Shown piece by piece: positions 49,906-61,020 of a stretch of DNA of 64,000 nt. The stretch covers positions 36,527,339 to 36,591,338 of the forward strand of contig CM049316.1 in assembly GCA_026874595.1 (NCBI GenBank), written 5' to 3'. Every line of letters begins with the position of its first letter. The stretch's first letter is position 1. Under the pieces are notes generated by a model. The model was not told where the DNA came from, did not search any database, and saw only the letters and a list, made by a program, of their open reading frames with translations. Source of the stretch: Sipunculus nudus (Eukaryota > Annelida > Sipuncula > Golfingiida > Sipunculidae). A program made the translations under genes and the position numbers.

Positions 49906-50460
49906 GGACAATTTTTGACCTCACTCCGAATCCCCCACAAAATGGCTGCTAGGCAGATGGTGTGAGATTTTTCAGCTTAATCTTTCCGTTGGTCTTACAC
50001 TTGATAAAGGTGTTAACCTATATAAAAAAGAAAAACTTACCAAGCAGGTTGGCGCCTACGCAGATGTGCTTTGCTTTTTCACACCAAGCGGCCTAAAATA
50101 ACCTCCTTAAAGTATCTGAAAATAAGAGCAAACATATTTACAATGATTCATTAGCAGCATGCATTCCTTAAGCCTAAACATATAAAAAACATCCTGTGAC
50201 ATACAGAAGAATACGGCGTATTCTAAATATGCAGATAACGAGAATATGCACAAATAATTATTTCCTGAGTTATTGTCAGATTATTGGATTGAATCTTATT
50301 GAATTGTATTTTTCTGTTTTTTTTGTCTTTACTTTGTTTAATGTTTAATAATATTGTTGTATATATTACATACACCATATAATAGATAATATATATTATA
50401 TATATACTTAACGTCATGGGAAGAATATTATTTGTCGCTTGTTTATCACGTTTTAGACGT
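49906..50460 (+). repeat. 629-bp repeat, dispersed incomplete copy
   Basis: Begins GGACAATTTTTGACCTCACT and ends TTGTCGCTTGTTTATCACGT. It lacks the ~80-bp GAGTCC-containing part found in the tandem copies at 52.2-53.5 kb. It is very similar to them elsewhere. Confidence 0.8.
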
Positions 50461-52212
50461 TCATTTACACATGCATTACTTAACACTGGCCCACGCACTT
50501 TCTGTTTGCCTATGTGGATTCATTAATGAGACTTCCGGTCCCAGGGGGTTTCTTTATCGTGACATGTGACCTCAATAAAGCATTGTAGTTGGAGAGTCCT
50601 TAGAAATACCACCTCAGTGCCGTATCAATGTATTACGTACGTCTTCTCTTCTGTAAGCTGTACGCCACATGTGAGTCAACTTCGTGTTATATTATTTGTA
50701 ATAAAGGAACATTTTATAAGGGATAGTGACGAACACCAAATTCTCGGTAGTATTTTTCATTACTTGTGTTCTTGACCTAATCTCTTAAAAAAATAATTAT
50801 TATTTTTTTAACGATAAAAACATTTCATTCCAAACTGACTCCTATAAAGTTGATTAATCCTTGCGCGGGTTATCGGATTCATTCCTAGAACTGTGGCACA
50901 TATAAGTACCCTTTCTGCATGCTGACAAAGTTCCAAAAATTTTAGTCAAAAAAAAAAATAAAATAATTCGCCCACAAAGTACCCTTTCTGCATGCTGACA
51001 AAGTTCCACGAATTAAAAAAAAAAATAATTCGCCCGCACGCTCGATAATTTTGACCCCTTGTCACAAAAAACTAATTGTTTATTTGGATGAATACATACC
51101 TAAGAGTATAAGCTTTATGCTTCTTAATATTTTGATACATTCAGTTTATACTCTGTTTATTAATATCAACAAGCTCTGCTATTAAAGCATACAAATCGGG
51201 GGGGGGGGGGGGGGGGGGGTACAACATTTTAAGTCTTTTTAATGGTAATACCTTCAAAGTTATCAACAATTTAAGATGAAAGTTTGTGGAAGAATGGGCG
51301 ATAGACAATTGGCAAAAGAACAATAATCTCTTACATATTTAGGATAACAGGATAATCATGCAGGCTGTTGAGCAGATTTGCTTTTACGGGGGACCAGTTA
51401 TCACAATAAAAAAGGTTGCTCCCGTTTTAAACATGGATTGAGGTAAACGAGACAGCTGCACACCTTGCGTGAGCTAATTGTTTTACGTAAACGTGATCGG
51501 AAGTTTTTTTTTTCTGTGTCTAATCCTGGAATTCTAAAGTCTGAACACAGTTGTAATGTCAATTCTAAAGAACCTGTTTATCTACTTTGCACCATACGCC
51601 ATACATGCATGAGCTAAACATAATTTATGCCAATTTTCTCAGGGTAAATTACGGCGTAGTCGCGTTTGCCTCTTAAACTGAACTTGCACGCAAACAACCC
51701 GGAAATGAAATTTTAACTTGGAAGGAGTATTTTATTGTGGTCAACAGGTGGTGTTAGTGTTATGTGTGTTAGAGCGGTGCCATGTTCCAATTTTCTTCCG
51801 GTGGCGTTTATATTTACTGCTCCCAGGAAATATGTCTGTTTGTCTGTTAACTGTTCGCCGAAAGCGCTAATTCGGCGAGTATATTGGCCAATTTCTAATG
51901 ATTTTTCGTCTGTTTCTTTTTAGAATCGAAATTCAAGAAATGTATTGTTCAGTTCTGTATGATACTATCCGAAAACTACGAGGTAATGTTGTTTTTTTTG
52001 CTTGCAGGTATTTCGCCAATGAATTTAAATATTTTTCAAGCTAGACATTAGAAAACTTTGCCCTCTTGTGTTTGTCATAAGGTTGAGGTTGAGACCAAAG
52101 CAAAATCTAAAAATAGCCTTTTCAGCAAAACTGCATGAAAAGATGTATTATAACCTTAAGCATGACAGACTTAATTTCGTGTTTTCAAAAAAAAAAAAAA
52201 AAAAAAGTCATA
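50461..52212. other. Intergenic; 73-bp duplication and (G)22
   Basis: AAGTACCCTTTCTGCATGCT recurs with its flank at 50904 and 50977 (73-bp period). A run of 22 G lies at 51198-51219. A poly(A) stretch near 52188-52206 abuts the next repeat. Confidence 0.6.
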
Positions 52213-53545
52213 TCAGTGATTTGAGTCGGACTCCAGTCCACCTTTTCACTGAATTGGACTCTGACTTTGAGTTAAAGGTCCTGGACAATTTGAGACCTCA
52301 CTCCGAATCTCTCACAAAATGGCTTCTAGGCAGATGGTGTGAGTTTATTCAGCTTAATCTTTCCGTTGGTCTTACACTTGATAAAGGTGTTAACCTATAT
52401 ACAAAAGAAAAACTTACCAAGCAGGTTGGCGCCTACGCAGATGTGTGTTGTTTTTTCACACCAAACGGCCTAAAATAACCTCCCTTAAAGTATCTGAAAA
52501 TAAGAGCAAACATATTTACAATGATTCATTAGCAGCATGCATTTCTTAAGCCTTAACATATAAAAAACATCCTGTGACATACAGAAGAATACGGCGTAAT
52601 CTAAATATACAGATAACGAGAATATGCATAAATAATTATTTCCTGAGCTATTGTCAGATTATTGGATTCAATCTTATTTAATTGTATTTTTCTGGGTTTT
52701 TTTGTCTTTATTTTGTTTAATGTTTAATAATATTGTTGTATATATTATATACATCATAAAATATATAATATATATTATATATATACTTAACGTCATGGGA
52801 AGGATATTATTTGTCGCTTGTTTATCACGTTTCAGTGATATCGGTGATTTGAGTCCGACTCCAGTCCACCTTTTCACTGAATTGGACTCTGACTTTGAGT
52901 TAAAGGTCCTGGACAATTTGTGACCTCACTCCGAATCTCTCACAAAATGGCTGCTAGGCAGATGGTGTGAGTTTATTCAGCTTAATCTTTCCGTTGGTCT
53001 TACACTTGATAAAGGTGTTAACCTATATACAAAAGAAAAACTTACCAAGCAGGTTGGCGCCTACGCAGATGTGCTTTGTTTTTTCACACCAAACGGCCTA
53101 AAATAACCTCCCTTAAAGTATCTGAAAATAAGAGCAAACATATTTACAATGATTCATTAGTAGCATGCATTCCTTAAGCCTAAACATATAAAAAACATCC
53201 TGTGACATACAGAAGAATACGGCGTAATCTAAATATACAGATAACGAGAATATGCATAAATAATTATTTCCTGAGCTATTGTCAGATTATTGGATTCAAT
53301 CTTATTGAATTGTATTTTTCTGGGGTTTTTTATGTCTTTACTTTGTTTAATGTTTAATAATATTGTTGTATATATTATATACATCATAAAATATATAATA
53401 TATATTATATATATACTTAACGTCAGGGAAGGATATTATTTGTCGCTTGTTTATCACGTTTCAGTGATATCGGTGATTTGAGTCCGACTCCAGTCCACCT
53501 TTTCACTGAATTGGACTCGGACTTTGACTTAAAGGTCCTGGACTT
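52213..53545 (+). repeat. 629-bp tandem repeat, two full units plus partial third
   Basis: GAGTC(C/G)GACTCCAGTCCACC recurs at 52223, 52851 and 53480 (spacing 628 and 629 bp). Units are nearly identical and include GTTGGCGCCTACGCAGATGT, TTTCCGTTGGTCTTACACTT and a (TA)-rich stretch. Each unit begins with GAGTCC-type sequence, linking it to the GAGTCC elements at 0.2 and 5.2 kb. ORFs of 60-136 codons follow the repeat and are not counted as genes. Confidence 0.85.
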
Positions 53546-53752
53546 GAACTGTACTCGGAATCGGAGGTAAGGACTCGAGAAATCATCCCGATTCCACCTA
53601 CGGTCCATTTCTTTTACTGACTTGGACAAGGAATTTGACTTGAAGGTCCAGAAATGGAACTTGTACTTGGACTTGGAGGTGAGGACACGTGATATCATCC
53701 CATTTCATCTTGAGTTTAATAGAAGGGAAGCTCTGTCTCTTACTATAAAGCC

Positions 53753-53811
<59 letters not shown>

Positions 53812-54060
53812 AACTTCTTACAGAATATTAAATGGAAAAAAAAGTGAATATACCCAGCTTTTGCCCTTCCTGGGGAGCTAAATAAAATCATACATTAATG
53901 AAAAAGCATGCGTAACCTAACATGAAAATGCTTATGTTTATCTCATATTTCCATTTTAAATTTATATTTCTTTAATTCAGGAGATTTGATTGGACTCGGG
54001 TTCCAGATGACTAAGATTAAAAAAGTGGACCCGGACATGGACTTGAGTCTGGATCATATC
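53500..54060. repeat. Degenerate GAGTCC/GGACTT tracts and (TA)n
   Basis: TTGGACTCGGACTTTGACTT and CTTGGACTTGGAGGTGAGGA type hexamer arrays (53505-53690), a (TA)n tract (53752-53808) and GACATGGACTTGAGTCTGGA (about 54030-54050) are fragments of the GAGTCC family. Confidence 0.6.
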
Positions 54061-54227
54061 ATATATTTTCACTATATCTGTAGTTCAAGCTAACCAAAGG
54101 GGTAAACTTCTCGTGCACTTTAGTCAAATAATGATATTAGAGACAATATCCTCATGTGCCCGTTCGGCTACACCCTTGTGATGCTGAATTAAATCTAAAT
54201 AAAGCCAGCTTCCTCACATATCCTTAC

Positions 54228-55283
54228 TTAATTAAGACCTATCGTGGCCTCCCTGATCGTGGTTATGAAACTTTCGGACATAAGGTCGGACATGTTCCTA
54301 TTTCCATCCGCTGTGCACGCGTTTACTAATTCATGGAACTCATGCCCTTCAATTTCTTCCCCAATAAGTAGCATTGTTAGATCCGGGTGCTTTAAACAGA
54401 ATACTGCATTGTAACAACGGTTCCCTATATCTCTTCGCAAATTTTACTTATATCAGAGCTTGATGATAGAGATTTCATGCATTTACAAGTACCATATATG
54501 CTTAACTTACTCTCTAATATCAGATGACGCGTCTTGTGCAAACCCGATACGTACTAGCTAAGGCTAAAATTGCATTTTGACAGGCTGCTATAGGGACATC
54601 AGGCATATAGGTTCACACCGTTTACAACGTTTCTTAACACGGTTTCTGTCAAGAATCATAGCAATGAGCGCGGGAGTCCTGGTGAAATCAAACCAAAAAT
54701 AGCGGGTGTCACACTTTTTTAAATTTCCTCTAGATGCACAATGCGATACCACGCTCTCATTGGTCTGATTAAAATCCGTTGCTCTGTGCGCCCCCTAGTG
54801 TCCTGACCCAGAGCACCTGGCCATACAAAACAGAGGTTAAAACAAAGAAGATCTTGGACGACTGATGTGTATAACCGCTGCTTGAATAGCATATGTAATT
54901 ACAACATTGAACTCTATGTTACCTTAATCGCATATTCATTCAATGAATAATCATGAACAGAGCAGTTGCGAGTACCTAATCAATTTACCTTTGGCAAAGT
55001 AAACCGTCAATCATCCTACAAGGGCAAATTTGCATGAGTTGGGCGACTCTCCAAAAAAGAAAACGTGTAGTCTGCACCAGTACCTAAGTCAGCATGTTTT
55101 CTAGGATATATTTTTATACAAAAGAGACAGTATAAAAGTTTGATTGCACAGATTGCAGCAGTCATTCCGCCGGCTACCTAGTGAATAATGTCTTACCTGG
55201 CACGTAATTTGTATAAGACAAATAACCCAAAATATGGCCAAAATATTGGAGAACAGAGATATCACAATTCCAGCTGATGACAT
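54228..55283 (-). CDS. Candidate small secreted six-cysteine protein, three exons
   Basis: Predicted, not recognised from a known family. Exon 1 (55283-55197) encodes 29 residues, MSSAGIVISLFSN then a hydrophobic core, like a signal peptide. It starts after an in-frame TGA and ends at a strong donor CCAG/GTAAGA in phase 0. Exon 2 (55071-54989; acceptor GGTGCAG) encodes RFLFWRVAQLMQICPCRMID and ends CAAAG/GTAAAT in phase 2. Exon 3 (54432-54228; acceptor GCGAAG) completes the split codon and runs to TAA. The joined frame is 124 residues. The presumed mature part has six cysteines (CxC-x7-C-x7-C-x5-C-x26-C), suggesting three disulfides in a hormone-like or extracellular peptide. Weaknesses: a poor start context, weak pyrimidine tracts at both acceptors and no obvious poly(A) signal. 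An in-phase alternative acceptor (CTTAG) would lengthen exon 2 by four codons. Confidence 0.4.
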
Positions 55284-55289
55284 CAGTCA

Positions 55290-55425
55290 ATGCGACGTCA
55301 TAACATCGACCTTTGTGACGTCACTATTGTCTTGTAATGAGCTCTCACAAGCATGGAAGGCCTTTGTGTGGGAGCGTACTGGGGGCTCATTTCCATATTT
55401 AGGTTAAAAGGGCGGAGCATAAGGG
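55290..55425 (-). promoter_or_regulatory. Candidate promoter of the six-cysteine gene
   Basis: Upstream of the candidate start lie GACGTCA (55294-55300), a full CRE TGACGTCA (55316-55323), a CCATATTTAGG CArG-like box (55393-55403) containing a TAAATAT stretch, and a GGGCGG GC box (55410-55415). The stretch is GC-richer than its surroundings. A cAMP-responsive promoter would suit a neuroendocrine gene, but this depends on the gene prediction being right. Confidence 0.3.
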
Positions 55426-58225
55426 CTCGGTGGTGAGGTCAATTACACAGAGTGTGAAAGGTATAGGATGAATTTATGTGTGACAGAACTGACGATATCA
55501 AACTATATCTGACTATCAGTCTATATCTATCGTTATGCTTTGCTTTAATGGTCTTTTAACCCTGGTCTACGAAAACGTTCCCATCCCACTGCGGGAGAAA
55601 CAACCCAGGGAGCCATATTAGACTCTGTGAGTTATTGGTTTTTATACGCAGTCCCGCTATGAATTGCTTCCCACGGTGCCTCTGTTATCTCCTTGAAAGA
55701 GTGAAAGTCCCACATCGTCAGATATTAGCAAGAGGATTCTAATTACAGATACAGATCGACCTTTTGACAAGATATTGGAACGTAAATTCTAATGAAGGAG
55801 TAACCAGAGGTATCTATTCCTGGAAGATTATAAATATGTTTCTACATGTTACCGAGATAAAAGATATATTAAAAACATATATACTTTACCCGGTAAGTAA
55901 ACATCCGAAATACAAAAATATATTAATGAAGTACTGTTAAACACGTATAAAGAAGCCAGTCTGCCATAAATTGAAGAAAAAAAAAAGGTGTTCGGTATCC
56001 ATAACATTCATATATCATCTACATGACATGATTGGCAAATGCTGTGCCAAAGCAGTTTATGGTCATCAGAAATATCTGAATTTCCAGATGAGGAGTTCAA
56101 TTGAAGTCCTCGCTTGCACCGTTATCCCAATTTATTTGACCTCCCTTTAATACGTTCCGTGCCAATCCAAAAATACATTAATCATCCTTAATCTGATCAG
56201 GGGTTGGCCTGGTTTCAACATATCCGTCGTAATAAATTTTTGGCATCGTAATTCCATCTTCAAACACTGTCAACCATGGCCAAGAAGGCAGAAGACCAGG
56301 TTGGAAGAAACTACTAAGCAAATTCTCCAACCCAAAAGACTCCATTTTATAATAACCTCATTAACTTGGAGCCCTATAACTACATAATACTTATTAATGG
56401 GTAAAATGGTTGAAAAAAAGCAAACAAAGAGGGCTTATTGTTACGCTAATGTTAGCTGATTAATAGGACATTTAATAAAAAGGTTTACTATGACTTAATT
56501 GTTCCATTTGAATACTCTGATGTTTATTAAATGGTGTTTATAAATGAAAATTATCGACAGTATAATGAGTATTTAATACAGATGAGGATTGTTATAAAAC
56601 CCTTCACGAATAACTACTTGCAGTAAATATTACTGATATGTTATGTTAAACGTATATTCTGGTTGCAGATTTATATCACTCCTTATATCGTCCCCTCATA
56701 AAATTTAGAATAAAAAGACACAAAGTGCTGATTGAGCTTTTCCCATCCTTTGATGTCTCAAGTTAACTTTGATGGAAACTTCCCTAAAACTGTCGCTTGA
56801 AGCGTTTATTCTGATTTCGGTACATGTATCTTTAATTACCTTGTTAAAGTATGCTATAAAACAATTCTGTCATAAAGTTTCCTCTAAAAGGGAGTGGAGA
56901 TTATGTATTAATACTTGTATGTCTGTCTGTAATAAAAAAAGAGAATTATAAAACATTTTTCAGATGATCAGTGTCCATATGCTGACACAACCGTTTGTCT
57001 ATGCATATTTCTACACAAAATATTTTCAAGCGTGTCAAGTTAATTTCAATGATAGTTTGTCAGGATGTGCTATTTCAGGCTCGAACAAACCGGACTGATT
57101 TTTTAATAAGAATATCTTGACCTCCTAGCATATCAATTAATGTTTTCAGCCGTATGTTTACCTGTGCATAAGACAATTAGTCAACAGTTTCTGATGAATG
57201 TCCATCAAGAAGGTTAAGAATTGTTGGTGCTGAGAACCGCGTCAAATATGTTTATACGAGTCATTGGACTGGGTTCAAATGAAAGTTTTCATTGTCCATA
57301 AAAGGGTGAAAAGAACGGTTCGCTAAATGGGGGTATGCAGGTTTAGACTTCCCAAATTTACAAAAAAAAGACAATCTTATTTCACATAAAAGGCTTTATT
57401 CTATGCTTTGCTCCTATTTTCACCAATCATTATGATTACAGGGTTCTCTGCCCTTTTTGTTGTTAACTTGCAGTTTCTTGTCTCAGTTCTCTCAAAGAAA
57501 TCCTCACATGATTCTCATTCATTTTATCACCATAAAAATAGCTTAAGCGTTTTATTGTTCATATCTATTTTTTTTAAAGAACTATCGTGCATTTAATTAT
57601 ACCCATAAATAGGTATATTCTACGAATTTTGTTTTCGAACAGAAGAAACCCCCCCCCCCCCCCACTTTATATATTTGTTCGAGATCACGTAAACCAATTC
57701 ATTTTTTTTCGCTCTGTTATCGCATTTTCAAAACGTAAGATTTATTAGGTCTGCTCATCGATTTTCATAGGTCATCCATGCACTTCCCTATGCCTTATGG
57801 AACGCTGCCCACCCTTAAGCTAGTTTCTGAGCTATGACGTATTAACAAGACGTAACCCGAATCCACAATTTTTCAGATATAATTAATTGACCAACTAAAT
57901 CTGGTCATTGATATCCGATGGCGTATTTTGTTTCGCTGACGATGACATTTCCATTACACAACTCCTGCCCTTGACGATAACTCTCCATGGGATCCAACCG
58001 ATATTGGTTGATTAGTTTCCGGTGCAACACTGGTGTCTCATTACCACGTAATGATAACCTGCGTGGCTACAGTTACGGCTGACGTCAGCTCACGCTTGCT
58101 ATTGTATAAGGCTAGTGGTATGTACACTATTCCACGTGTTCCTTACGTAACGCTAACGGAGCGTTACATTACACTTTTTACAACGTATTATTTCGTGAAA
58201 CAGAGGAAAAAGTTAGAACATGTCT
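55426..58225. other. Intergenic, nothing recognised; (C)15 at 57649-57663
   Basis: Several AT-driven ORFs (for example 56769-56951 and 57408-57596) lack recognisable features. Confidence 0.45.
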
Positions 58226-58500
58226 AAAGGCACCGCCCGCGTCAATGCTAATCCCCCCCCCCCCCCCCGGCATAAAAAAATAATTTTGATTATCATCTTT
58301 CAAGAAGATAAAATAATAGTGCTTTAATGTAGTGCTTTAACCTGTTTAGCACAAATAATATCTGTTATTATCATGCTTTTCCCTGTTTATATGACATTTT
58401 TATCGAAACTTACAAAAAAAGGTAAAAGAAAGAAAAAAAAATCACCTGCCCGCAATCATTTCTGGGAAAAAAAAGCCTGAGAACCATATCTTTTTTGGCC
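58226..58500 (-). mobile_element. PIF/Harbinger-like MITE, partial copy
   Basis: On the minus strand it starts GGCCAAAAAAGATATGGTTC and CAGGC, continues with TTTCGATAAAAATGTCA, GGGAAAAGCATGATAATAAC and TTTATCTTCTTGAAAG as in 5414-5753, and ends at GACGCGGGCGGTGCCT without the outer inverted end. The intact end abuts TAA (58501-58503), the TWA target type. A (C)16 run (58253-58268) replaces a short G run of the other copy. Confidence 0.7.
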
Positions 58501-58572
58501 TAATGTCGTGCACTTTGACGCTTTGTCTGTGTTTTGTCTGTTAAGGTGATCGCTAATGTATCATGTACATGT

Positions 58573-59148
58573 TGTGTAACGGGGTGACATAGAAGCGGAC
58601 CGAACTGTCTCGCTGGTAAAGCTTGCTTTGCTAGTGAAGCGATTGGTACGCCGGACATGTACGCGACCGACCTGGGTTCGAAACCCGAATCGGCCCAGGA
58701 TTTTCCCCTCATTTATTTGCCTTCGTAACAAAATGGGGGCACGTCTAACGTGACGGTAAACTTTGTGGCCCAGGGAATAAGCTCACCAAAATGTGACTCC
58801 TGGGATAATTAGTCTTGTTCTGATAGCAGAACGCTCTTAAGAGGGGGTGTGTTACGGGGTGACATAGAAGCGGACCGAACTGTCTCGCTAGTGAAGCTTG
58901 CTTTGCTAGCGAAGCGGTTGGTACGCCGGACTTGTACGCTACCCACCTGGGTTCGAAACCGATACTTAGGTCACCGGTTCGATTCCGGTTCGCGGGACCA
59001 CATTTTGTTGCTCAGGGGAAAATCCTAGGCCGATTCCGGTTTCGAATCCAGGTCGGTCGCGTACAAGTCCGGCGTACCAACCCCATCGCTAGCAAAGCAA
59101 GCTTCACTAGCGAGACAGTTCGGTCCGCTTTTATGTCACCCCGTAACA
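58573..59148 (+). mobile_element. TRIM-like element, rearranged copy with inverted right LTR
   Basis: Order: LTR 1 (58573/58575-58730), primer site TGGGGGCACGTC (58734-58745), internal region, polypurine AAGAGGGGG (58839-58847), truncated LTR 2 (58850-58960), a 40-nt tRNA 3' half (58961-59000), spacer CATTT, and LTR 3 on the opposite strand (59006-59148). ATGT flanks both outer ends (58569-58572, 59149-59152), so the assembly looks like one integration. Both outer ends are then the same LTR end (U3). A box (TAGCGAAGCGG) and B box (GGTTCGAAACC) are intact in LTR 2. Confidence 0.8.
58961..59000 (+). other. tRNA 3' half including CCA, embedded in the TRIM-like element
   Basis: Reads as tRNA positions ~37-76: anticodon-stem strand TACTT, variable loop AGGTC, T arm ACCGG-TTCGATT-CCGGT (perfect 5-bp stem, 7-nt loop), acceptor strand TCGCGGG, discriminator A and CCA. 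CCA is not encoded in eukaryotic nuclear tRNA genes, so the sequence must derive from mature tRNA, most simply copied from a reverse-transcription primer. On the minus strand it starts TGG at the primer-site position next to LTR 3. Confidence 0.8.
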
Positions 59149-59152
59149 ATGT

Positions 59153-60207
59153 ACATGAAAAATAAATTAAGGAGACCAATAATGCTGAGGAATAATTAAG
59201 TATTCTTGTCCGAATTTTTACGAGAGTACGAAAAAAGGGTTCGAGTATCCGTACAGTCCAGCAATTTTTTATGAGGTTAATTTTGCCCGTTGGACTTATC
59301 TGTGGTGAAATATATTAATGCTTGCCAACTAGGTGTGCGTGTAACCACACGCTGTAACAAACAAGGCACTTGTGTCAAAGTTAAGACCTTGCTGACATAT
59401 AAGCAAGGGCAGCTAGGATATCCATGGTTTAGAGAGAAAGATGTTATGTGTTTGTCATCAGTTCCTCTTCCATGCCCTAATACGTAATGATATATGCAAA
59501 CATATATGTGATTTCTGTGACCATAATTAATTTATGAGGCAGGTCACAGGTCCAGTTAAAGCAATCCAGCAGTTTTCGTATAAATGGTGTACAGGAAACG
59601 TTTTTGAGTCATGCAAAGATGTCTGCAGAAAACAAAACTTACTTAAATATAAAAAAAGCAGCTCGCCATGTCCACAGGAAGCAGTTTTCACATTTGTCCT
59701 AGCCAGCTTGCTGATATATTTGGTATATCATGATTTATCTCTGCAGTCATTCGTCAAACCCGTCAGAAATCTTCTGGCGTAGCGGAAAACCATAAGTCAC
59801 CATAAGGAAACCGACAAACCCAGGGGACCCCTCCAAAGAATTCACGTAAACACAACAGCTGACGTGAGTCATCAATCTGTGTCACGTGACAAAAAAAGAC
59901 ATTCAACTAGATATTTTTTTTGTATTCCCATACGACGGTTGTTATCTATGTGAAGATAATGGAGTTATTTTGCTTATACAGCCTTTCAGACAAATATTTT
60001 GCTTTAACTTAAAAATATGAACTAAAAGGGGTTTTTGCAGATAGTATCCGCACTGCCAGTTTGTTCAAATTAACGGTACGCACATATGTACATGCATACA
60101 CTTTTAATATCAAAATCTAAAATACACTTAATTTTATGCTTGCCCTTATAGCTCAAGCTCCAAGATCCTCACCAAGTTAGAACGCAGGTTCTATGAACAT
60201 AAACTAA
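59153..60207. other. Intergenic, nothing recognised
   Basis: ORFs at 59290-59487 and 59534-59782 contain several cysteines but lack signal peptides or recognisable domains. Confidence 0.4.
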
Positions 60208-60345
60208 ATACAGTAAAATACCGTTTATCCGAAATCGTTAATTCGAAACCGAAAACTGAGAACCAAAATTTTGACCTTTTATTCGAAATCCAAACACAAC
60301 CAATACGAAATTGGAGTATAAAGTATAGCAGATCGTCTCATCTTA
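60208..60345. mobile_element. Pogo/Tigger-like end relic
   Basis: TACAGTAAAATACCGTTTAT followed by CCGAAATCG and repeated ATTCGAAA(T/C)C resembles a decayed pogo/Tigger inverted end. The other end was not identified. Confidence 0.35.
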
Positions 60346-60489
60346 AGCAAATGTACACGGATAAACAGAGATATACCAAAAATATGTATATACCAAAAAT
60401 CTTACGTACCAGCGTTCACTCAAAGTTTAGACGCCTCATATATACAAGCACCTACATTTTAACAGTAATATAATTACACAGATCAGGGA

Positions 60490-61020
60490 ATCTGAAGCGG
60501 TTGATGGTTAGAGCATGTAAGGCAAGGCCAACTTCTCTGTCGTCGTCTCACCCTCCCACCAAAGGTCGTTTCTACTCGGAACCAGTTCATCTGTTTTGGC
60601 ACTGAAGGACGGCCGGGACAACTTGTCTCAACTTTCAGACTTTAAAATGGATATTTGTTACATATCTAGGAAACACCTTCAATTGTAATTTCACATGCAC
60701 AAGCTTACAAAATATGACTCATTCCGTAAAGTCCCTGCAACTAAATATCATTTTTTGAAACTCGCCTTGAAATAATTCTATTCCAAAATACTTGATCGAT
60801 TACATTGTCCCCTTCCACACTTGTACTAACGCCGCGGGTGTATTTAGAAGCCCCGGTGTATCGCGGAGATTAGATTTTGACTCCAACAAGACCCAAATAG
60901 AGTCGCACTCTTGTGAGTCCGATTCTGCGCGGTGTGTTGTGTTCTCAAACCTCTGGTTCGCCATAAGATGTCGTCATTAAACGTGTTTGAATTTCCATCG
61001 GCGGCCATTTTAGCGGGTCC
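60490..61020 (-). repeat. Dispersed repeat family D, copy 2
   Basis: Same two blocks as 11095-11797 in the same relative order on the opposite strand: AGAAGCCCCGGTG with TTTGACTCCAACAA (60846-60900), then GGTGTTTCC and GAGACAAG(T/A)TGTCCCGGCCG (about 60610-60680). Only one copy of the 202-bp block is present here. Confidence 0.65.

Noticed and set aside
52068-52478. 136-codon ORF through a poly(A) tract into the 629-bp repeat
   Set aside because: It contains a poly-Lys stretch from the A run, and the other units of the repeat do not keep the frame as an intact gene.
58961-59000. Functional tRNA gene
   Set aside because: Only the 3' half is present, and it includes CCA, which eukaryotic tRNA genes do not encode.
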